Shown in pieces: positions 1 to 11,230 of a stretch of DNA of 64,000 nucleotides; within the stretch, counting starts at the first letter, position 1; each line of letters begins with the position of its first letter. The stretch is taken from assembly GCF_000005505.3 (NCBI RefSeq), contig NC_016133.3, positions 26,514,508-26,578,507 of the forward strand. Reading direction: 5' to 3'. Source of the stretch: Brachypodium distachyon. Its lineage: Eukaryota; Streptophyta; Magnoliopsida; Poales; Poaceae. The position numbers were made by a program, and so were the translations under genes. Under the pieces are notes generated by a model. That model was not told the DNA's origin. It searched no databases and was given only the letters and a program-made list of their open reading frames with translations.

Positions 1-1053
1 GGGCGCCGCGCGACGGGAGGCGGAGGAGCAGCGCACTGAGCTGCAACGGCTCCGAGGGGAGGTCTAGCAGGCGCAGCAAACTAGGACAGCGCCCGCTGTG
101 CAAGGGGTGCCGGAGGCTGAAGTCCTCCGGCAACAATGGGACCTCCAGCAAGAGCACTAGCGGGAGCTCGAACTGGTGAAGGCCATGCATGCCAAGAGCG
201 AGGAAGAGCACCAGGCGGCTCTGGACTCGTTCCAGGTGCGTCTCCGGGAGAAGACGGACTTACTGTCCCACTACTCCCTGGAGATCCAGTGCCTCTGTCG
301 TGAGGTCGGAGAGCTGGAGACGGCGACTGCGACGGCAGCCGAAGCCTCGGCACGCCGGGAGAAAGAGCTGCAAGACCAGGCTCGCTCCTGGGAGCACGAG
401 CGGGCGGGGCAGCGCAAGGCTGCCCAGGATGCCGGCTCGTCCCTTCAGGGCAAGCTTGACATGGCACGGCAAAGAGCTCCGGCACGTCGACGAGGACAAC
501 ACCAAGAAGGCGTCCGAGATCGGCAAGCTGAAGTCCGAATGCCGCGAGCACAAGCGGCAGACCCAGGAGGCTCGCGGTGCGTGCAACCGAGCTGCGGGCA
601 CGCAGGATGGGGGAGGTAGCTAGGCTGAACAAGCTGGTGGACTCGGCGGTGGAGGCGCTGCAGGGGTTCGACATCCCAGTGACCTCCTTCGATGGGGCGA
701 ACATGGGCAACTTCGCCTCCTTTTTTGCAGACTTCGTCGGCCGGGTGCACGGCTTGCAGAACTGCGTCACGAACTTCGGGGACCGGCAGGTCGGCCTTGC
801 AGCCGAGCAGGTCGTCGGGCAAATCCTTACCCGGGTCCACTCCGCCCATCCTGACTTCGATGCCTGATCAGATGAGGAAGACGCCAAGACCCACCGGGAA
901 GCGGTGCAGGGCATGGTGGACGAGATGGTGGCGCGGATGCAGGGCAAGGTCGATGAAGCCGAAGCTGTCGACGAGGAGGCCGCCAGAGAAGCCCCCGGCA
1001 TCGAGGAGGCACCTGACGCCGAAGCAGCCGCCTCGGGAGCACCTCGTGCATAA
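1..1053 (+). pseudogene. antisense gene of element A, 3' half (coiled coil)
   Basis: This is the C-terminal half of the extra gene that lies antisense to gag-pol in RIRE2/Grande-like elements; the 5' half is off the window. The visible protein is Glu/Arg/Gln-rich coiled coil from about 60 to 600. It continues with a more hydrophobic stretch around 640-860 (reads 'VTSFDGANMGNFASFFADF') and an acidic Ala/Glu tail ending at TAA 1051. The frame changes near 470 and near 590, and an in-frame TGA lies at 865-867, so the copy is broken. The function of this family is unknown; grass databases usually label it 'putative gypsy type transposon'. I infer family membership from position, orientation and coiled-coil composition shared with the copy in element C. 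Confidence 0.7.
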
Positions 1054-1900
1054 TTATCTGCTCATTTTTGGTTTTTACTTTCCTGCAAGTGGCGCAAGGC
1101 GCCTTAGAACTCCTTTGTGTTAGCCCTCTCTTGTCATTCTAAATGCTATTTTTGAACTTGTTTGTTCAGGTTTTAATATATCCAATGTTATTTTACTTGC
1201 TTTTCCGCCTAAGACTAACTTGTTGGGGAAGGGCTCTGTCCTTCCCGAGTTTTAACCTTGCGCATCCGGGGACTTGCCAACTACGTGCTCGGCCAGACTA
1301 GGGACCCGGGACGGACCCGCGGTGCCGACCTAGGACCGAACAGCAGCGGCCAGTAACTCCGCCTGCAGGTTAACTACCCCAGCACGCACGCCTTCGGGAC
1401 GGACACGCGAGCCACATGTGGGGGGCGTCCTTCCCCCGCAAGCGTCCTTCCTACGCTCTAGCTACATGAGGACTGAGCTTACCCATCTTTACCCTACATG
1501 TCAGATTCTTGCAATGCCAAAGGTGTATAGCAAAAATTTTCGAAATGCACGAAAAACAACACAAACTGGATAACCTCCTGCCTCCCAGGCCCCGGGCACT
1601 GAAGAGTCGACCTCAGACTTGGGTGTGAGCATTCTCAAAGTTCCATGGTGCTTTGCCGGCACGTAGCACATTGCGGACGGGTCCGGCAACTGCTAGGCCT
1701 CGTTCCAGGGTGTCCCGGCAACGAGCTTGGTTTTCGGGGTTCCGACAGCCCCCTGCTCACAGCCAAGGATGAGGAGGCAATTCTGTGCACCAACAGCAGA
1801 AGACAGAAGCTCACATTAATAGTAAAGCATAATATTCATTGAAACAACACTTATCTTTATTCAACTTTGTGCTAGTGGATTACAATCGGGCCTTGCCCGG
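1054..1900. other. element A spacer between integrase and antisense gene
   Basis: No convincing gene is visible. Read on the minus strand, the part nearest integrase resembles the equivalent spacers of B (14650-14940) and C (31550-31720), including a conserved 'GGGAGGCAGGAGG' block at about 1580. The distal part has no TATA box like those seen in B and C. Confidence 0.6.
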
Positions 1901-2749
1901 CTACACTAGCTTCAAGAGGCACGCTGCAGCAGCGTCACCCGTGGGTAAGGCGCCATCGTTGCACGGGTAGAACTTGCGTAGGTGCTCAATGTTACAGCTA
2001 TTGGGCATTGGCAAGCCTTCTTCGGTTTCCAGCCTGACAGCCCCCGGTCTGGTCACCTGCACTACTCGGAAAGGGCATTCCCAGATTGGCGTCAACTTGT
2101 TCCCGGCCTTCATTCCTTGTATCCGTCGGAGGACGGAGTCTCCAACCTCGAGCCCCCGGGGACGGACTCTCCTGTTGTGATAACGACGGAGTCCCTGCTG
2201 ATAGCCTGCAGCTCGCACAGCAGCCCGGCATCGAATCTCCTCGATGAAGGTAAGGTCATCAATCCTCTGCACGTGTTGGCTCTTGTCGTTGTACGCGCGT
2301 ACCCGAGGTGACCCATGCTTGAGCTCGAGGGGCAGCAGAGCTTCTGCCCCGTAGACGAGGGCAAACGGAATTTGGCCCGTCGCCCGACTTGGTGTGGTCC
2401 GCAGTGACCACAACACGGGCTGGAGTTCTTCAACCCAGTGTCTCCCGTGGCCCTTGAGCTTGTCAAAGGTTCTTGTTTTGAGCCCCCGCAGCACGTCCGC
2501 GTTGGCTCGCTCCACTTGCCCGTTGCTCCTCGGATGAGCGACGGAGGCAAAGTGAATCTTAGTGCCCATGTCCTCGCAGTAGGCTTGGAACACCGCACTA
2601 GTGAATTGTGTGCCATTATCGGTGATGATGCCGTTAGGCCCACCAAACCGGCACACAATGCCCTTGAAAAACTGGCACGCGTCACAGGTCTTGACTAGTT
2701 GTTCGGCATCAGCTAATGCTAGTGGCCAGTAGAAGACGTGTCGGAATGC
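1901..2749 (-). pseudogene. element A integrase, core and C-terminal part
   Basis: This is the integrase end of pol, which inserts element cDNA into the chromosome. The second catalytic Asp is in 'IITDNGTQF' and the Glu in 'SNGQVERAN' near the start of the frame. The C-terminal region follows, reading 'GDSVLRRI' and then 'NIEHLRKFYP', and the frame stops at 1901. Upstream, the zinc-binding 'KTCDACQF' runs directly into 'FKGIVCRFG'. The stretch that holds the first catalytic Asp in B and C ('LDIVGKLP') is missing, removed in frame with a short repeat at the junction. A stop also lies just before 'AFRHVFYWP'. The enzyme cannot be active. Confidence 0.85.
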
Positions 2750-4045
2750 TTACCGAGCTAGCGCCCTGGAGGCCACATGGTGCGAGCATGTGCCTCGATG
2801 TATATCCTCCAGCAACGTGCGCCCTTCTTCTTGGGGCACGCAGAGGAGCATAAGTCCGTTAGGATGCCTCCGGTAGAGTTCCCCGTCCACCAGAGCGTAC
2901 ATTTTGGCTTGCCAGGCTACTCGCTCCACGGCAACGTCTTTCTCCGGGAGGGTCCCATCCTTGAGGTAACGAATAATATCCATCCCCCAAGGTGGCGGTT
3001 CCCCGCTCGTGCATGCCACAAGTTTGGTGGCATGGTGCCCTGCAGCTGCGGGGTCTCCTTGAGTTGCCGGAGGGGCTTTCTCGGCAACCGTCTTGGGATC
3101 GACAGAGGGCTTTGACTGCCTCTGTACGAACACCCCAGGAGGCACCTTGCTGCGTTCCGCTACCCACTTGGACAGTTCATCTGCAACAAAGTTGTCCTTG
3201 CGCTTCACGTGCTCAAACCGAAGTCCCTTGAATTTGTACTCTCCTTTTCGCACTTCCTCCACGTACGCTGCCATTTGGGGGCAGTCGTAGTCCTTGTTTA
3301 CTTGGTTTATCACGAGTTGTGAGTCCCCGCGAACAACCAGGCGCTTGATGTCGAGGGCGATCGCCGCGCGTAGCCCGGCCAGCAGCCCCTTGTACTCTGC
3401 TGTGTTGTTGGTGGAGTTGGCGAAGTCGAGCTGTATCACGAACTTGAGTTGGTCTCTAGTGGGCAACTCGATCACCACTCCGGCACCGGCACCCTGCAGG
3501 CAGAAGGCGCCGTCGAAGTACATGACCCAGTACCCTTCATCCAATTTGTCGGGAAGGCTTGCTTCTGGCTCTTCTTCCTCTATGCCTGTCGATGCCCACT
3601 CCGCGACGAAGTCGGCGAGAGCGGCGCTCTTGATGCTTTTGGTATTCGCGAAACATAGCCGAAACTCCGCCAGCTCCATTCTCCACTCGACCACCCTCCC
3701 GGTGGCTTGACGGTTGACGAGGGCCCGCTCTAGGCAGAACCCCGACACCACCGTGATGCTGTGTGCCTGAAAGTAATGGCGCAGCTTCCGTGAAGCGAGC
3801 AGGATCCTAAGCAGAAGCTTTTGGACCTGCGGGTACCGTACCCGAACATCGTGCAACACCGTGCTGACGAAATACATGGGATGCTGCACTAGCCGCTTGC
3901 AGGGGGCAGCTTGCGTGGGCTGTCCCTCGGGTCCAGGGGTAGAGGTGGTAACCGTGGGTTCCTCCAGTTCGCCGGGAGCCCCCGGCCATCCTGTCTCAGC
4001 CCCCGGGACTTGCTCTTCCCTCTCGGCAACGAGCACGGAGCTCAC
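2750..4045 (-). pseudogene. element A RNase H, archaeal-type RNase H and integrase zinc region
   Basis: An open stretch of 431 codons. The first third is the pol RNase H ('YFVSTVLHD', 'YFQAHSITVVSGF', 'SAALADFVAEW'). The middle is the extra archaeal-type RNase H that marks the Tat lineage, with acidic positions in 'YFDGAF', 'NTAEYKGL', '[11 protein letters not shown]' and 'NFVADELSK'. The end begins the integrase zinc finger ('HRGTCSHH'). RNase H degrades the RNA strand of the RNA:DNA hybrid during reverse transcription. The frame is open in itself but is separated from RT by frame breaks around 4050-4130. Confidence 0.88.
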
Positions 4046-4126
4046 TACCTAGTCCGTCGCTGCCAAGTATAGCAGCAACGGCTCGCCCGGCTTGGGGGCG
4101 ACGAGGACTGGCGGCGACTTTAGGTA

Positions 4127-5028
4127 CTACTTCAAGTCCTGGAACGCCGCTTCCACCTCGGGGGTCCAATTGATTAGGCCCTTCTTCATCACCTTGAAGA
4201 AAGGTAGGGCTCGCTCACCCAGCCTTGAGATGAAACTCCCGAGCGCTGCAACGCACCCGTTGAGGCACTGGACGTCTCTAACCTTGCGGGGTGCCTCCAT
4301 GTTCTCGATCGCCTCGATCTTCTGTGAGAAACCAGGAAGCCCAACAAGTGCCCCGAGTCCACACCGAACGTGCACTTCTCGGTGTTAAGCTTGAGCTTGA
4401 TCCTGCGGAGGTTGTTGAACATCTCCTACAGGTCACCGACGAGCGAGTCCCTATGCCGCTACTTGATGACGATATCATCCATGTAGGCCTCGATATTCCG
4501 GCCTAGCTGGGGTCCCAAACACTCATGCAAAACACGCTGAAATGTCGAGCCCGCGTTCTTCAGCCGAAAGGCATGCACGTATAACAGTAGCAACCAACCA
4601 GGGGTGATGAACGCTATTTTCTCTTCATCTTCGACCGCCATCTTTATCTGATGGTAGCCGGAGAAGGCATCCAGAAAGCACAAAGACTCACAACCTGCTG
4701 TAGAATCTACTATTTGATCGATTCGGGGTACAGGGAAGGGGTCCTTAGGATATGCACGATTGAGATCATTGAAATCTATGCACATGCGCAATTTATTTCC
4801 AGCCTTAGGGACTACAACAAGATTTGCTAACCAAGTAGGGTACAACACTTCCCTGATTGCCCCGACGTCCTTGAGCTTTTCCACTTCCTGCTGGATGAAG
4901 TCCTTGCGTTCCTGTGCATGCCGGTGAACCTTCTGCTTGACGGGCTGCGCGTCTGGCTGCACCGCCAGCTGATGCTCGATCACCTCCCTGGGGACTCCGG
5001 GGAGATCTGACGCCTCCCAAGCGAACAC
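4127..5028 (-). pseudogene. element A reverse transcriptase
   Basis: This is the RT domain of pol. It begins 'MFAWEASDLPGVP' and contains 'LRMCIDFNDLNRAYPKD', '[14 protein letters not shown]' and the catalytic motif 'YMDD' followed by 'IVIK'. A stop comes directly after 'IVIK' at about 4459. The thumb region continues in other frames to 4127 ('VQCLNGCVAALGSFIS'). The finger region reads '[18 protein letters not shown]' where C has '[17 protein letters not shown]', so a small frameshift scrambles that motif. It lies downstream of protease and upstream of RNase H, as usual for Ty3/gypsy pol. Confidence 0.88.
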
Positions 5029-5067
5029 GTCAGAGTTCTCCCGAAGGAAGGCGACGAGGGCGCTTTC

Positions 5068-5930
5068 CTATTTGTCGCCGAGGCTTGCACCGACGGAGAC
5101 GGTGAGTGCCTTGTTGCCGGTATGCAGGGGCACCTTCTTGACCTTGGTGCCCTCCTTCTTCAGCGTCGCGCCCTTGCTAACGCGCGGGCTGGAGCTGGAC
5201 CTGCCCCCGGTGTCCTGTCCAGGAGCGGCTCGTGCCTTCTTCTGTGCGGGTTGTTCACCCGCAAGTGGATCCTGGTCCCCGGCAACATCGTAGTCGCCGG
5301 GATCCGCCACTGCGGAGGCCTTCACGACCTCGCCTACGCACCAAGCAGCGTCCTTCAGGTCACACTTGATGGAGAGTACGCCGTATGTTGACGGCATCGT
5401 CATCACGCCGTAGGCGCAATGGGTTGCCGCCATGAACTTGATCAGCGCCGGCCGACCAATAATCCCGTTGTGTGGCAACGGAGTGTGAGCTACATCAAAA
5501 ATGACATGCTCAGTCCGAAACGTCTCCTGAGACCCGAAGGTCACCGGGAGCGTGATCCGCCCCATGGGCTGCACCCCTCCGGGGTTGATTCCCCGGAACG
5601 GGTCGGTGGGCTTCATCTGCTCCAGAGGCACCTGAAGCTTCTCCACCAGCTTGGCGGACAGGAGGTTAAGGCTTGCTTTGTTGTCCACCAGTACCTTGGT
5701 CACCGTCACGTTGTTTATGATCGGTGACACCACAAGGGGGAGCACCCCTGATCCCAAGGGACGAATCGGGTGATCGTCCGAGTTGAAGGTGATCGGCACA
5801 TGCGACCACCTCAACGGTTGCTGCGCCTCCACGCTAGGGAGGAGAGCGTAGACCTCATGCGTAAGCCGCTTCACGGCAGCGTGAGACGTCCGAGCGTATG
5901 CTCCCCCGTGAATGCAACCGACGTTGCGAG
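5068..5930 (-). pseudogene. element A aspartic protease region
   Basis: This is the part of the polyprotein between gag and RT. It contains a retropepsin-like core: 'VTKVLVDNKASLNLLSAK' with the flap and 'GIIGRPALIKFMA' downstream. In active enzymes the triad is D-T/S-G, and related Tat elements commonly have D-N-G. Here it reads D-N-K, so activity is doubtful. A Lys-rich linker follows before RT. The frame is open from about 5930 to the TAG before RT, in a different frame from gag. Confidence 0.75.
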
Positions 5931-5959
5931 GCTGCTGGAAGTCGAGCTCGTCGGCGTCG

Positions 5960-7519
5960 TCATTGCAGTCGACCTCGCGCTGCTTGCCGCGAGGCTTGTC
6001 CGTGACCCCCTGCGGGTTCCCCCTTGTCGTCGCCGGCTGCACCCTGGCCCGCTCCGTTGCGGGGGTTGTTCGGGCAATCTCGGGACAGGTGCCTGATATC
6101 CCTGCAGTTGAAGCAAGCCCCGGCAGCGCGGCGTTCCTCGGGGCGTTGCTCGCGCTTCTCCTTGATGGTCTGGAGAGTGCGGCAGTCGTGCGCGTCGTGG
6201 GTGGCGTTGGTGTGGATGGGGCAGAGTGTGGCCGCCGCCGACTTTCTACCCGATGCTCCCGTCGATGCCGCCTTCTTGGTGGGCCTCTGGGGAGCCCCCG
6301 GTTCCGTGGCAAGCACTTGCTTCCTGCCGCGCTTCCGGGAGCCCTCGGGTGGGTTCGCCGCCACCTTGGCGGCAAGCTCAGGCGCTAAGCTCCCTTCCTC
6401 GGCCATGGCACACTTGTGCACGAGAGCGTAAAGATCCCTTGTCGTCTGGATCCGGTGCGTGTTCAGCTTCTCACGCATCTTCGGGTCACGGACGTTGATT
6501 GCATAAGTGTTGATGATGGCGGCCGCTTCCACCTCAGGGATGGAGTAGGAGAGATTGGAGAACCTGTTGGTGAAGTCCCGCAACGTCTCCCCCGGTTTCT
6601 GCACTACCGTGTGTAGTTCCGACATGGTTCCCGGGCGCTTATAGCCGCCCTGGAACGCGTTCACAAATTGCTCGCGCAGGTCAGCCCAGGAGGAAATGGA
6701 CCCGGCGGGCAGGTTGAGCAACCAAGTCCTCGCTAATCCTTCCAGGACCCTCGGGAACCAGTTGGCGCTGACCTTGTCGTCGGCACCGATAGCATGCATG
6801 CCAAACGTATAGGTCAGGAGGAAGTCCTTGGGATTCATGGTCCCGTCATACGTCCCGAACATTGTCGCTCGGAACTGGCGTGGCCATGTCACCTGGCGAA
6901 GCTCGCGAGAGAACGTGGCGCAGCCATCATCGGCGCGAATGAGAGCGTCTTCCTACTCCTCTGGACAAGCGCTGGCGGAGATCTTCCTACTGACGGGCGT
7001 TCAGAACGCCTCGCGCGTCACCTGGCGTGACGGTCAGTGACAAGTCCGAGTAGTAGCCCTCGGGATCCTCGTCTGCTTGTCTTCCCGATGGTGGAGGGTG
7101 CTGTCCATGCCCCGAGATGCGGGGCGCGTCTCCACGTCCCGTGTTCTGTCCCCGGCTCGAACCGGCCGGGCCGCCCTCACCTTGCAGCTGTTGGGCAGTG
7201 AGCACGAGGAGCGCGTCCAGCTCTGCGCTCCATGCGTCATGCTTTGGCGTGCCTTGTGGTGCCTCATAGCGCACCATGACATGCGCTGCAATGATAGCTT
7301 CCGCCGGGGTTTGGGCGGGAGGCTGTCGGTTCTCCGACCGGCTGCCCTCCACCTAGTCGCCGTATGCCTTCGGCTGCCCTCCGCCCGCTCGTGGCGCAGC
7401 TGTTGCTGCGTGTCTTCAACCCACGAGGGGGCTCGCTGGCTGGCGCGTGCGACGTTGAGGTCGCTCGCAGGGCTGGCTCCGATGCTAGGGGCCACAGGCC
7501 CCCTCGGATGGTTATCTGC
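5960..7519 (-). pseudogene. element A gag, main part
   Basis: This is the capsid/nucleocapsid gene. The main frame (6892-5960, 310 codons) starts at 'MTWPRQFRAT' and carries the retrotransposon gag domain ('TWLLNLPAGS', 'WADLREQFVNAFQGGY', 'ETLRDFTNRF', 'DLYALVHKC'). A CCHC zinc knuckle 'CFNCRDIRHLSRDC' follows. Upstream to 7519 lies the Pro/Arg-rich N-terminal portion in shifted frames. The true start is beyond the B insertion at 19235-19237, where the ATG present in element E has become TTG. Confidence 0.85.
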
Positions 7520-8402
7520 TGTCGCACCAGTGACACCCGGGGTACCACCGCTACATGACGTGTGGGCCACCTCGCTTGCTCCCCGGAAGGATTGGACCCC
7601 GGGCAGCTCCGCACGAGCTGCCCGGCACGTCACCAGACCGGCAGGGCTAGCCGAGCTGCGGGGGTTGCCTTGTAGGGCAGCAAGAGAAATCCCGCCTAGG
7701 CACTTGCCGGGAAGGTTGCTTGCCGGGGAGGCTGTTCCCGGGCGCAGGCGCCCGTTACAGGAGCGGGGCCGAGCGGGCAGGACAGCGGCGCCACGTGGCC
7801 GCTCGGCGGACTCCCTGTGCGAACGGTTCGCCAGGACGAAGAGTGAAGCACACGCGAGCATTTAATGCACCAACAGAAAGGGGATTCGCCGTCCAGTCAG
7901 CCTACAGTGACTGGCCGGGTGTAATTTTTAGGCGCTTAGGCCCCTAGTTGCAGACTTACTCTTTGTGCATGTAAGTCAGCACACCGAGGGGGAGCTGGAC
8001 TAGCTCCTTACTCGCCATTTGTCACCCATGCACCGTGGCACCTGTGGTATCCCCTTCGGTATAAAAGGAGGACCCGCGCCAACGGTCAAAGGGTTCGGAT
8101 CCATACTAGCTCAGGCCAAGAATAGCAAGTAGCACTTAGCTAAGGAGAGAGAGCAACCGGAGACTCCGCCCGGCAACTTGTAAACCCATGTTCACCGGCT
8201 AATAACAAACTCGGAGGCAGGACGTAGGGTTTTACACCTCAGGGTGGCCCGAACCTAGGTAAAAAGTGTTCTCGTGTTCGTTGTGCTCCGACGCCTTGCA
8301 TTGGCCTCGCCGGCGATCGCCGGAGCGATCCCCATCGCCCATTGCCAAACCAAAACGGGGGGTGCCAGCGCATCCCCGGTGTCTGAGCCCCATGCTACGA
8401 CA
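7520..8402 (+). repeat. 5' LTR of element B
   Basis: 883 bp, starting TGTCGCACCAG and ending CTACGACA, with terminal inverted pentamers TGTCG/CGACA. It matches 18187-19064 along its whole length. The TATA box at 8060 probably starts the genomic RNA. A perfect 14-bp palindrome CCGGCGATCGCCGG lies at 8310-8323 in the transcribed part. Confidence 0.95.
8060..8067 (+). promoter_or_regulatory. TATA box of B 5' LTR
   Basis: TATAAAAG followed by GAGGACC. The same box occurs in the right LTR at 18724 and in element C at 25272 and 34424. On the minus strand it appears in A at 19691-19700 and in altered form (TATGAAAG) in E. It is the likely retrotransposon promoter. Confidence 0.8.
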
Positions 8403-8423
8403 TCTGACGCGCCAGGTAGGGGG
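8403..8423 (+). other. primer-binding site of element B
   Basis: This sequence directly abuts the 5' LTR and is centred on GCGCGCCAGGTAGGGG. Element E has the apparently unmutated form, TGGCGCGCCAGGTAGGG; B has A for the second G. I do not assign the tRNA. Confidence 0.7.
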
Positions 8424-8510
8424 TGCGTGAGGAGAGCTCGCCGGTGACCACTGGCGCCGTCGACTACAACTGCATCAGCCCCATCTTCCCCAACAGCCGA
8501 ACCAACCATC

Positions 8511-10376
8511 ATGCCCCCCAAGCGGGCTGGTGACTCGAGGATCGACCCGCGTGGCCCCCCGGCGGCGCACACCCCGGTCGCATGACGTGCGGCGCACGTC
8601 GCAGGATCAGGGCGATCCTGAGCCTTCCCGGGTGCAGCAGCCGCAGTCGCAGCAGCCCCCACCGCCCCCTCGGCCGTCGGCGGACAACCGGATGAGGGGG
8701 CCGGCGGCTCCTAGCACAGGAGCCAGTCGCGCGAGCGGCCACAATGCCGCACGCGCCGGTCTGCGAGCACTCTCCCAGACCGACGATCCGCAGCCAATGC
8801 TGCGCCAGGAACATGGCGCATCGCAGGCGACGCTGACCGATTCGCGCCCAACTCACCCGAGGGCGCCCGGGGACTGGGTGGAGGGCAGCCGCTCCGAGAA
8901 CCGGCAGCCTCCCGCCCAAACCCGGCGGAGGCAATCATCGCCGCACGTGTCATGGTACGCTCCGAGCCGCCGCAGGGCACGCCGGCGGACGAGGCATGGA
9001 GTGCGGAGCTGGAGGCGCTCCTTGCGCTCGCCGCCCGGCAGCCGCAAGGCGAGGGCGCCCCGGTTGGCTCAGGCCGCAGGCAAAACCGGGGACACGGAGA
9101 CGTGGCCCGCGCCTCGGGGCAGGGAGAAAACCCTCCCCCGCAGGGAGGGCAAGGAGGCGGGGATCCTGAGGGATCCTCAGATTCTTCACCAACCGCCACA
9201 CGGGGTGACGCGTGCGGTGTCCTGAACGCCCGCCAACAGGGGGATCTCCGCCAGTGCCTGGAGCACCGGTGCCGGCGCGAGGCAGAGCGCCTGCACCCGG
9301 AGGAGCAGGAGGATGCTCCCATGGGCGCCGAGGACGACTGCACCACGTTCACCTGCGAGCTGCGCCGGGTAACATGGCCCCGCAAGTTCCGAGCGCCAGC
9401 GCTTGGGACGTATGACGGGACCGTGAAGGATTTCCTCCTGACCTATACGTTGGGGATGCAAGCCATCGACGCCGACGACAAGGTCAGGGCTAACTTGTTC
9501 CCGATGGTCCTCAAGGGGCAGCGAGAACGTGGCTGCTCAACTTGCCTGCTGGGTCCATAGCCACTTGGGCAGACTTGCGTGAGCAGTTTGTGAGCGCATT
9601 CCAGGATGGCTACAAACGCCCGGGAACCATGGCGGAGCTGCACACCGCGGTGCAGAAGCCGGGAGAGACGCTGCGGAGCTTCGTCAACCGCTTCTCCAGC
9701 CTTTCCTACTCCATCCCGGAGGTGGAGGCCGCCGCCATCGTTAACACCTTCGCCATCATTGTCCGCGACCCCAAGATGCGGGAGAAGTGGAACACACATC
9801 GGATCCGTACGACGCAGGATCTCTACGCCCTGGCTCACAAGTGTGCCATGGCCGAGGAAGGGCGCTTGGTGCCCGAGCTGGCAGCTAAGGCTTTCGTGAC
9901 CCCAGCTGAGGGCTCGCAGAAGAAGAGCTCCCGGAAGCATAATGGGAAGCAAGTCCTCGGCGCGGAGTCGGGGGCTACCGCGAGGCCCGCGAAAAAGGCC
10001 TCACCCGGTGGCGGGTCTGACGGTAAGCCAGGCGACGCGTCCCGCTGCCCCATCCATGCCAACACTACCCACGACGCGCAGGATTGCCGCATCCTGCAAG
10101 GCATCAAGCAGAGGCGCGAGCAGCGTCACGAAGAGCGCCGAGCGGCCGGTGCCTGCTTCAATTGCGGCGACATCGGGCATCTCTCCCGAGATTGCCCCAA
10201 CGACCCCAGAGCGGGGCCGAAGCCTGCTGGTGGGGCTGCCGGCCAAGGAGAAGCCCTGGGGGGACGTGGCCAGGCCCGTGTCGGCACGGAGCGCCCTCCC
10301 CGGGGACAAGACAACGCCCGCGCTGAGGAGCAGCACGAGTCTGATTGCAGTGGGGGCGACGAGCCCGGCTTCCAGG
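8511..10376 (+). pseudogene. element B gag
   Basis: The start ATG at 8511 gives 'MPPKRAGDSRIDPRG', the same N-terminus as in C and E. That frame stops after about 24 codons and the protein continues in shifted frames. The frames are 8530-8950 (Pro/Gln-rich), 8952-9530 ('FRAPALGTYDGTV', 'FLLTYTLGM') and 9542 onward (gag domain with 'WADLREQFVSAFQDGY', then CCHC knuckle 'CFNCGDIGHLSRDC' at about 10153-10194). The gag domain assembles the particle and the knuckle binds RNA. At least three frameshifts inactivate it. The last frame reads on into protease without a stop. Confidence 0.87.
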
Positions 10377-10379
10377 AGC

Positions 10380-11229
10380 CTCGTGGCGTCGCCTGCATCC
10401 ATGGTGGAGCTTACGTTCTCTCATCCCACGCCACGGTGAAGCGCCTCACCCGGGAGGTGTGGGCTTTGCTGCCGGACGCGGAGGTGCAGCAGCCGCTGAA
10501 TTGGTCGCACGTGCCGATCAATTTCAGCGCCTATGATCACCCAGCCCGGCAGCTAGGTTCAGGGGTTTTACCCTTTGTGGTCTCACCGATCATTAACAAC
10601 ATGACGGTGATCAACGGAGCGGGGTTGAACCTCCTGTTCGCCAGGTTAGTGAAGAAACTTCAGCTGCCGCTGGGGTAGCTGAAGCCCACTGACCCGTTCC
10701 GGTGAGTGAACCCCGGGATCGTGTGCCCCTTGGGGCGCATCACGCTGCCGGTTATCTTCGGGTCCCGGGAAGCGTTCAAGACTGAGCGCCTAGTGTTCAA
10801 TGTGGCGCACACCCCGTTGCCCTACAACGGGATCCTTGGTCGGCCAGCGCTGATCAAGTTCATGGCGGCAACTCACGGCGCCTACAGCGTGATGAAGATG
10901 CCGTCCACGTATGGAGTTCTCTCCATCAGGTGCGATCTCAAGGACGCAGCCTGGTGCATAGGTGAGGTCATCAAGGCCGCCGCCGCAGCCGACTCCGGTG
11001 ACGAAGACGTTGCCGGGAGTGTAGGCTTGCTACCGGACGACGGCCTCGCAGCGAAGAAGGCCCACGCTACCCTGCAAGACTTTGCCGGGGGAGGCCCAGG
11101 CCCGAGCTCACGCCCCGGCAAGGGCCTAAAGCTCAAGGTGGAGGCCGCCAAGGTGAGGAAGCTGCCCCTCCAAGCCGGCAATGAGGAGCGCACCGTCACC
11201 GTCAGTGCAAACCTCACTGCCGAATAGGA
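10380..11229 (+). pseudogene. element B protease region
   Basis: It continues in the gag frame ('GVACIHGGAYVLSSHA', 'SPIINNMTVINGAGLNLL') to a stop at 10676, then resumes at about 10706 ('NPGIVCPLGRITLPV', 'GILGRPALIKFMA'). The active-site region present in A and C (VLVDN..) has been deleted here: the sequence jumps from MTVI to NGAGLNLL. It ends with TAG at 11225, just before RT. It can no longer be a working retropepsin. Confidence 0.78.
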
Positions 11230-11230
11230 A

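Larger units (their letters stand above)
1..7519 (-). mobile_element. Ty3/gypsy Tat-lineage retrotransposon A, left segment
   Basis: This is the pol-to-3' part of a minus-strand Tat-type Ty3/gypsy element. In the minus direction the order is gag, protease, RT, RNase H, archaeal-type RNase H, integrase, a noncoding spacer, then a gene on the opposite (+) strand, which runs off the left edge. The 3' LTR lies outside the window. At 7519 the element is interrupted by element B. It resumes at 19065 and again, after a MULE insertion, at 43436, ending at 43953 with LTR terminus CGACA. Element E has the same uninterrupted order across both break points, which is how the segments were joined. The element sits in the integrase region of element D. 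Confidence 0.92.

Noticed and set aside
81..1001. Minus-strand frame of 306 codons at the left edge
   Set aside because: It is Ser/Ala/Pro-rich with no motif, and it is the complement of the coiled-coil antisense gene of A.
5912..6431. Plus-strand open frames opposite A's gag and protease
   Set aside because: They are antisense shadows of GC-rich minus-strand gag; the same shadows occur opposite gag in E and carry no conserved domain.
7077..7865. Plus-strand open frame of 262 codons
   Set aside because: It spans the junction of A's gag (antisense) and B's LTR, has no domain, and is explained by high GC in both elements.
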